Source of the DNA: Acanthamoeba sp. SK_2022b
Taxonomy: Eukaryota > Discosea > Longamoebia > Acanthamoebidae
DNA: 14,147 bases
Assembly: GCA_027943245.1 (NCBI GenBank)
Contig: JANDJZ010000743.1
Span: 1-14,147 of the forward strand
Direction of reading: 5' to 3'
Both the position numbers and the translations under genes were made by a program. Position 1 is the first letter of the stretch. Each line of letters opens with the position of its first letter. This document shows, in pieces, positions 5,482-12,190 of the stretch. The notes under the pieces were generated by a model. The model was given only the letters and a program-made list of their open reading frames with translations. It made no database searches and was not told the DNA's origin.

Positions 5482-8400
5482 GGGCCCTCTTCCATAGGCT
5501 CCCTGCCTTGGGATCGTCCTGCATGCGTGGGCGCACGGGGAGAGAGAGAGAGAGAGAAAGAGATTGTGAGAAACGGATAAGAAGCGAGGGGGGAGCACGG
5601 GCTGCCTTGGAGGCGCACGTGGGTGGCGAACCTCCAGCCTGTACCCCACCGCAGGCAGATCTTTGTCCCTGAGCTGGTCGCAAAGCGAGAGCACGTCCTT
5701 CTTCACGTTGGCCGAGGAGATCGCCGTTTTCCTCACCTGCTTGTTGATTTTGGGGCGCGGGACAGGCACTCGCGTTGTCAAGAGGTGCTCTCCCCGACAA
5801 GGAGGAGGCATACACACACACACGGAGAGAGAGAGAGAGAGAGAAAGAGAAGCGGAGATGACAGGTGACCTGCTGCCGGAAGCGAGCCAGCGCGTCCAGT
5901 ATATCGGCCTCCTTGCTCGCTGCAGCACCGTCTCCTCCTCCTCCCTGCGGAAGCACGCCGAACACGTGCAGCGGTCTGCTCACGGCCCGCGACAGAGATG
6001 CGAGCAGCTCGGTGCGCGGGGCCGAAGACGCCTGTGCGTGTGTGCGTGTGTGGGTGAGTGGAGTGAGCGAGATCTCGTTCGACGGGAAAGCACAACAGAC
6101 AGGGCAGGCCACGAAAGAGAGATAGAAGGGAGCGGGGCCTGCCTGCAGGTAGGCGTGTCCTCTGGTCACCAGGTCGAGCACGCTCGCGAGCGCGCCCTCG
6201 GTGTCGATGTTGCTGGCCAGGCTCTCCCTCACCTTGTGCTGTTGGAGGCGTGAGTGGGAATGAACGCGGGTGCGAGGGGGGAGTGCGAGTGCGCCTCGAG
6301 CGTTGCAAACGTTGACACACGGCGAATCTGAAGCCGTCCAAGTGACAACTACGGGAAGGCAGAGGCAAAAAGCGATGGGCGCTAACCTCACACGTCAGCA
6401 CATCGCGCTGGAGCGCTTTCTCGGCATCGCCCCACTTGAAACCGTTGACGTCTCGACCGGCCTGCCTCGTCCGAGCGTACAAAAGCGCCAAAAAGTCGTC
6501 CAAGCGCTTCTCCACAGGCAAGACCTGCGAGCGCATCGCACGCACGCACACACACGCTCGAGACGCTTAGTGGTTGGAGTTGTGTCATGCGGAGACGCAG
6601 GCTGCGTACCGAGTGCTGCATGTGCTCCTCCGAGTAGTCGACCGGCTTGCCATAGCCGTGCAGCAGACAAAAGATCCTAAACTGCCGGCCTGACCAGGGG
6701 AGCTCCCCCCCCCCGGTGAGGCCAGCGCCGTAGGGCGTGTGGAAAGCGCAGGCAAATCGCAAATCAATCGCCGCCGCGGGGGGGTTGGGGGGGAGGCGTA
6801 CCGGTGTACTTGTTCAAGTAGTCCTGGATGGAGACGAAGTTTTTGAGCGACTTGGACATCTTGAGGCCCGCGATGTGCAGATGCCCAACGTGAACGAAAT
6901 AGTTGCCCCACTGGGAAGGGAGCATCGCTCGGAGGTGAGCTCCACGCAAGTGCGACGATGGCGATGGAACGGAGAGGGGGGGGAGAGAGCGAGAGAGAGA
7001 GAGAGAGAGAGCGTGGAAGCGCACCTGCTGCGAGCCATGGAAGGCCTCGCATTGCGCAACTTCGTTGCAGTGGTGAGGGAACTTGAGGTCGATGCCGCCG
7101 GCGTGGACGTCCAGGTTCGACCCGAACAGCGATCTGTTGGGAATGGATGAGAGATGGACGAGAGCGCCGAGACAACGAGCGCCGTGTAGTAGAGAGGGGG
7201 GGGAGGGAGGGAGGGAGAGAGAGAGAGAGAGAGAGGCATTGCGTACGTGCACATGGCGGAGCACTCGATGTGCCAGCCCGGCCGGCCGTGGCCCCAGGGG
7301 GAGGCCCACGAAGGCTCGCCCTCCTTGGCGGCCTTCCAGAGGGCAAAATCGCGCACGTTCTTCTTGTCCCTGCCCCCTCCTACCTCTTCGCCGCTCTCTG
7401 ATGAAGGAGGCCCAGGCAATTGCGCACGCGCGCGCGTTGTTGTGCGTGAGAGCGAGAAGGCGGCGATCACCGATGGCGAATGGAGGGGAGAGAGTTTGGC
7501 CGGCGGACCTTCGAGACCATCCTCGAACGCGGGAGCCATCTTGAAGCTGTGCGACCCGCTGAATCGCTGCGTATCGAAGTAGACCCCCGACGGCGTGGCG
7601 TAGGCCACGCCATCGCTCTCCAGCTTGCGAATGAACTGCACCACCTGGGGCGGTGGTGGAGGTGTAAGAAGAGAGAGAGAGAGAGAGGGCGGGCGGCATC
7701 ACTCGCCAGAGGTCGGGGAGAGCGACATCACCGGTGGGGAGCCACGAGTACCTCCTCGATGTGCTCGCTGACCCGCAGCACGGTGGAGGGCGGCTCGACG
7801 CCCAGCGCGGCCATGTCACGAAAGAACTCGCGCTCGAACCTCTGGCTCAGCTCCGACGGCGGCACGCCCGCTTCGTTCGACTGGGGTGTGTGAAAGCGGT
7901 GAGGGCCTCGAGGCAGCGAAGCCAAGGCGTGGGGTGGTGTACTCGCTTGATGATCTTGTCGTCCACGTCGGTGATGTTGAGGACATGCCAAGCGTTTACC
8001 CCAAAGTACTCGCGCAATGTCCGCAGTATGATGTCCACCGTCACGTAGGTTCTGACCACGTGCAGGGGGGTGGAGGTGAGCCAGAGCGTGTGCGCTTGCC
8101 TGGAACGAAGAACAAAGTGTGGGCCAGTCGCACCTCGCGTGGCCCAGGTGGGACACGTCGTAGACGGTCGGCCCGCAAGTGTACCTGTGGCGGTTAGGGG
8201 CGAGGGGCCCTTGATTGATGGAGAGAGGGGAGGGGCAATACCAGGAAAGCGTATTTGTGGCGGAGGTAGAGATGAGAGGTGCCTCGCTTGCCGTGATGCT
8301 GTTCCAAATGCGCACGCCAGTATCTTTGCCATGAGGAAGAGCCCAGGACGAGGCTGCACTGTGCGATTTTGGTGGAGATGAAGAGAAAAGGCGTCTAGAA

Positions 8401-8510
8401 GAGGCGAGCAAAGGCTCCAGAGATCGATTAGCCTGCAACGTTGCTATGCATGCTGGCCGTCTCGAAACAGAGGAACCGAACAAGAGGCATGCACCGCCTC
8501 TACGCGCCAT
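5477..8510 (-). CDS. Cysteinyl-tRNA synthetase, probably mitochondrial, 14 exons, 555 aa
   Basis: Class I synthetase that activates cysteine and charges tRNA-Cys. Exons on the minus strand: 8510-8242, 8184-8134, 8051-7943, 7880-7752, 7644-7509, 7379-7247, 7133-7025, 6910-6802, 6689-6610, 6524-6387, 6238-6143, 6031-5870, 5736-5632, 5518-5477; every junction is in phase. Seen: an Arg/Ser-rich presequence ending near [10 protein letters not shown] (about 40-50), then [14 protein letters not shown] followed by HLGH (102-105), the HIGH motif; [29 protein letters not shown]; and KMSKS (329-333). Zinc ligands by family alignment are Cys93, Cys271, His296 and Glu300, all present. The C-terminal helical part ends in a short SLWKRAQ tail, as in CARS2-type enzymes. 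Length matches mitochondrial and bacterial CysRS rather than the longer animal cytosolic form. Exon 6 has two possible acceptors (7379 or 7385), exon 11 ends at a GC donor. Start chosen at 8510 because it opens the presequence; the frame stays open upstream into the neighbouring gene. Confidence 0.96.
5812..5843. repeat. (CA)n plus (GA)n in synthetase intron
   Basis: CACACA followed by GAGAGA on the plus strand; on the sense strand it is CT then TG, inside the intron 5737-5869. Confidence 0.9.
6984..7011. repeat. (GA)n in synthetase intron (sense (CT)n)
   Basis: Nearly pure GA on the plus strand within intron 6911-7024; similar tracts lie at 7215-7235 (intron 7134-7246), 7671-7688 (intron 7645-7751) and about 5541-5561 (intron 5519-5631). 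On the sense strand they all read CT. Confidence 0.92.
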
Positions 8511-8596
8511 CTCCAAGGCGTGGGCGTTTGACGAAAACTCCCCAAATAAAAGGCGCCCTTTTTCCAGCTCAAGAGAGGTGCAAAATACAACACGAG
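8511..8596. promoter_or_regulatory. Short bidirectional promoter between synthetase and coiled-coil gene
   Basis: 86 bases separate two opposed ATGs. AATAAAAG at 8545-8552, about 45-50 bases before the plus-strand ATG, is the only TATA-like element. Reversed it reads CTTTTATT for the minus gene. A GGCGCC palindrome follows at once (8552-8557). Core elements for both genes must share this stretch. Confidence 0.55.
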
Positions 8597-9007
8597 ATGG
8601 AGCAGCCTGAAGAGCGGCAGGTGATGCCTGGCGTGACGCTGACTGACTTCCGCAACCAGGCCCCGCCAGGAAGATCTGCCACACAAACGACGGTGGCTGG
8701 CGACCAGGTGGAAGTTGTGCAGGCGCAGATCAAGGAGCTGCGCAATCAGATTAAGCATCTCACGCGATCCAACGCTGAGCTACAAGAAGCGCTCGCTGAG
8801 GAATATGACAAAGACTTTGCAGATGCTATTGAAGGTCCATTCTCCCATTCGCCTTTCTCATCTGACTTAAGAGACTAATTTCTATTCAATGCAGAAAACA
8901 AAGCCGTGATCCTAAAGCGGGAAATTCAAATCAAGGAGCTGCAGGACATCTTGCCTAAGCACGTTGCGGAAACCTCAGCCACTGTGGACGATGGGCTGTA
9001 TATATGA
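8597..9007 (+). CDS. Small coiled-coil protein, two exons, 116 aa
   Basis: Family not identified with confidence. Exons 8597-8834 and 8895-9007 join in phase 1 across a 60-base intron (gtccat ... aatgcag) that contains in-frame stops, so splicing is needed. The protein has a Pro/Gln-rich N-terminus, then a heptad coiled coil at about 38-72 with Ile45, Leu48, Ile52, Leu55, Leu62 and Leu66 in a/d positions and an Asn59 at a core position, an acidic EEYDKDFADAIEEN segment, and a second helix AVILKREIQIKELQDIL (about 82-98). The hydrophilic tail ends in LYI. It looks like an adaptor or subunit that works as a dimer or in a complex. It is divergent from the synthetase and 94 bases upstream of RPA49 on the same strand. 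Confidence 0.85.
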
Positions 9008-9101
9008 GTTTTTTTGATTTAAACAAAGGATAAAAAAAAATCATTTCCCAAACGAACAAAGGTGGAAGAAAAAGATAACACCAAAAGAACACAAACCCAA
9101 G
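9008..9101 (+). promoter_or_regulatory. Short AT-rich intergenic promoter of RPA49
   Basis: 94 bases between the coiled-coil stop and the RPA49 ATG, with T7 and A9 runs and GGATAAAAAAAAATC (about 9028-9042) as the only TATA-like element. It must also hold the 3' end of the upstream gene. Weak evidence. Confidence 0.35.
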
Positions 9102-11379
9102 ATGGCGGACACTGCGGTGGTGGCAAAACCAGTGGTGGCATCCACACCTGACAAGAAGAAAAAGAAGAAGAGAAGTTCTTCGAGCGCCACCGTCGCTACG
9201 CCCGCCAACGGAGCTTCATCTCCGAGCGGAAAGAAATCGTCATCGACAAAGAAGATTAAGGAGAAGAAGGCAGAATCTACAGACAAGGATGTTATGGAAC
9301 TGGAAGAACCCACCACTAAGTCGAAGAGAAAGTTTGAAGAACAAACCAAGCCGGTCAAGGAGAAGGGCAAGGAGAAGGCTCACAAATCTGACGAAAATGA
9401 ACCGGTTTCATCGGCGGACCGTCGGAAGCGCCAACGACTGTCGATAACGCTTGAAACGAGCAAGCCAGCTGTCGCTCCAATCCTAGGTACCATCTCAAAA
9501 ATTCCTCCTTTAATCTCGTTTCGCTTTTTTTTGCCGCAATTTTCAGAAAAAATCGCAACACAATTCAATTGATTAACCTCTGAGACACTTTGATTAGCTC
9601 TGCACTTCTTTCGAATTTAACTGATAATGCTCTGATAATGCTCTACAGCTTGCTTCCCGAACGCGCCACCTCCGGTTGCGAGTCTGCACAACAAAGAGGG
9701 CGGCATCGCGTTCGGCATGTGGGAAAACAAGGGCATCCTGCGAACGAAGAAGATGCTTGTGGCCGAGACGGACAAGATGCTCTACCTCGGTCAGCCCGTC
9801 GCTCGCAATCCCTCCAAGTGAGTCCTCTGTCCCTCTTTTTATTATTATTATTTCATTATTTTTGCCTCTACAGCCCACGCCGGCGTGGCTCACGATTCCC
9901 TTCTGTGCGCTTGTGCTGGCAGGTACTACATCATGGCGGTGGACAGGACCACCAACAAGGCCAGAATGGTGCCCGTCGCCAACTTCTATCACATGCAGCA
10001 GCAGATCAAGGGCTACACTCCGACGCTCCCCACCGATGTACAGCCCCCTCATCATGCTCGCCCGCCCCTCCCACTCACGCGCATCCGCTGACTTGGGCGG
10101 CGCCTACCTCCAGGCCGATGACGACGAGCGCTCGTATGGCGAGCAGCGACGCTCCCTCATCGAGCGCTTCGGCAGCAAGAAGAAGCGGTCGCAGGTGCAC
10201 TCCACCATGGCCAACCAGATCGTCACCGGTACCTCTACGCGCGCTCCTTTTGGCTTGCCCCCCCCCCATCTCTCCCTTCTGTCGCTCCTGGCTCCAGCCC
10301 GCATGCGGTCCCTCGATGTAACGAAATGCGTCGCCAGGTTCGGTGTCACACGCGGGCGACATCATGTCCACCATCGACGACAAGGCTGCCCAGAAGGCCA
10401 CGTCCGACGCCCAAGGCAGCACCGAGGTTCGACACTGGCCTCTTTTTATTTATTTATTCATTTATTCATTTATTAATAGTTCTATTTTATCACCTGTTCG
10501 TGTGCGTTGTACGCGCTAACACACGTATCTCTATCTCTATTTCTATCTCTATTTCTCTGTATTTATCTTCAGCTATACCCCGAGTTGCCGCCCTACAACG
10601 CGTTCACGGACACGGTGTCGGAGATCTACCCGCTGGGCGACGTCGTCCCCTTCGACTTCCTGGGCCAGATCGACCCCACGCCCCTCATCAAGGCCGCCAA
10701 GGACCCCGCCCAGTTCTCCGCCATCGCCAAGAAGTACGGCAGCTACGTCGCGGAGCGCGTCAAAGGCCTCAGGGACCTCCTCCTCGGCGAGCAGGAACGC
10801 CAGGTGCGCCAGACCCCCTTCCACCAGCTGATCGTGTGGCAGCGGGCTGTGCTGTCCTCTCTCTCTCTCTCTCTCTTTCTCACCATTGCCACCACGCAGG
10901 GCCGATTGCTGGCGCTGATCGGGGCGCTGATGAAGCTGCGCAGCTTCATCACGAACAAGCGCGGGATGTTCATGCTCGGAGATGCCAAGGACGCCGTCAG
11001 CGGCGTGCTGTCGGAGGAGACCGTGCGCCACTTCCTGCCCCTCTTTGCCGACGGCGAAGGCCGGCGCTTCCGCTCGTCGACGCTGGGCACGACCCGCATG
11101 ACGACCTACATCATCATCCTCCTCCTGCACGCCTCCGAGTTCCGCCTCGACATCGCCACCCTCTCGGCGGCGTTGGAGCTCGAGGGCAAGAAGTGCCAGC
11201 AGTACCTCATCTCCATCGGCTGCAGGAGCGGCGTGAGCAAGAAGGCCGCCGCCGCCAAGGCCGACGACGAGGGGGAGCCCGCCGCCGCCGCCGGCTCCGG
11301 CTCCGGCTTGCGCGTGTTCACCCTCCGCGCGCCCCTACGCCTGCCCGACAAGACCCGCATTCGCGGCAAGGCCAAGTGA
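9102..11379 (+). CDS. POLR1E: RNA polymerase I subunit RPA49 (POLR1E/PAF53 family), seven exons, 527 aa
   Basis: The A49 subunit forms with A34.5/CAST a TFIIE/TFIIF-like subcomplex of RNA polymerase I and acts in rRNA transcription in the nucleolus. Exons: 9102-9486, 9649-9817, 9923-10037, 10114-10228, 10338-10426, 10573-10803, 10900-11379, all in phase. The first about 125 residues are a Lys/Ser-rich, nucleolar-type tail (DKKKKKKR, DRRKRQR). The dimerisation-type domain follows (ASLHNKEGGIAFGMWEN; MLYLGQPVARNPSKYYIMAVD). The linker has the family motif RRSLIERFGSKKKRSQ. The C-terminal tandem winged-helix part begins near ELPPYNAFTDTVSEIYPL and runs through ALIGALMKLRSFI and TTYIIILLLHASEFRLD to a basic end, with an Ala/Gly/acidic loop before VFTLRAPLRLP. 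It is longer than human or yeast A49 (about 415-420) because of the N-terminal tail. Start ATG sits in CCAAGATGG. The identity comes from motif recall, not a search. Confidence 0.9.
10443..10476. repeat. TTTA/TTCATTTA repeats in RPA49 intron
   Basis: AT-rich TTTATTTATTCATTTATT-type tandem sequence in intron 10427-10572, followed at about 10527-10560 by ATCTCT/ATTTCT repeats that act as the pyrimidine tract. Confidence 0.85.
10856..10876. repeat. (CT)n in RPA49 intron
   Basis: Sense-strand pyrimidine tract in intron 10804-10899, about 25 bases before the acceptor. Confidence 0.95.
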
Positions 11380-11559
11380 ACGTGGGGCCCCCAAGCGCCC
11401 TCACCCCTGCAGCCAAATCTATCCATCACCGTTCACCTTGCTTGGCCAATTTTCATTTTCTCCTTGTTTTCTCTATTTATTTCTCATTATAAAAACAAGA
11501 AAGGCGTTCCACAAAAAAGCTCAAGTGTTGGGCCAAGGCCGGCGGAGGCAGCCATCAAC
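11380..11559 (+). promoter_or_regulatory. Promoter of the CLASRP-like gene with CCAAT and TATA boxes
   Basis: CCAAT at 11446-11450 and TATAAAAA at 11488-11495 lie 110 and 65 bases before the ATG at 11560, in a T-rich stretch. TATAAAAA fits the amoebal TATA consensus. This 180-base gap also contains the RPA49 3' UTR. Confidence 0.65.
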
Positions 11560-12127
11560 ATGTGGAAGGCATGTCGAGAGCAGGAGCGCAAAATCCAGGG
11601 GATTATGTTCGACCACAAGAAGCGCGCCGAACGCAAGGCCGCGTACTTTGCTGAGAAGGTAGGGTAACCCAAAAAATCGTTTAATTCAAGGGGGGTGCTC
11701 CATCTTGAGCCTCCAATCTCGCACCGCAGTTCGGGGACCCGATGAGAGCTTTCAGCGTCGTGGGGCTGCCGGCGAGCATCAACTACGACACCACCCAGTA
11801 CCGCCTTCTCGAGGCCGGCGACAGCCTGTACGCACTTACCACCTTCTCACCGCGTTGTCCGCTACTCTGAGTCGAGTTGCCTGCTTATTTTGTTGCTACT
11901 GACACACTCTGCGTTGGTGGGTGGGTGGGTGGTGGCTGCTGCGATGTAGAATGCCGTGGAAGGACGGCTCGGACCTGATGGTGGACCGGTCGGTACACGC
12001 AACTCATATGTTTTTTTGCTTTATATAAGCTTGCCCACGCCCGCCTCGCGTGGTGGAGAGGAGGGGTAGACCACCTCGCACAAACGTGCTCACACGCCTC
12101 TCCTCTTTCGTCATGCGCGACTGGCTG

Positions 12128-12190
<63 letters not shown>

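Noticed and set aside
8511..8684. Synthetase start at the ATG at 8684
   Set aside because: It would lie inside the opposite coiled-coil gene and would bury the mitochondrial presequence; the ATG at 8510 fits better.
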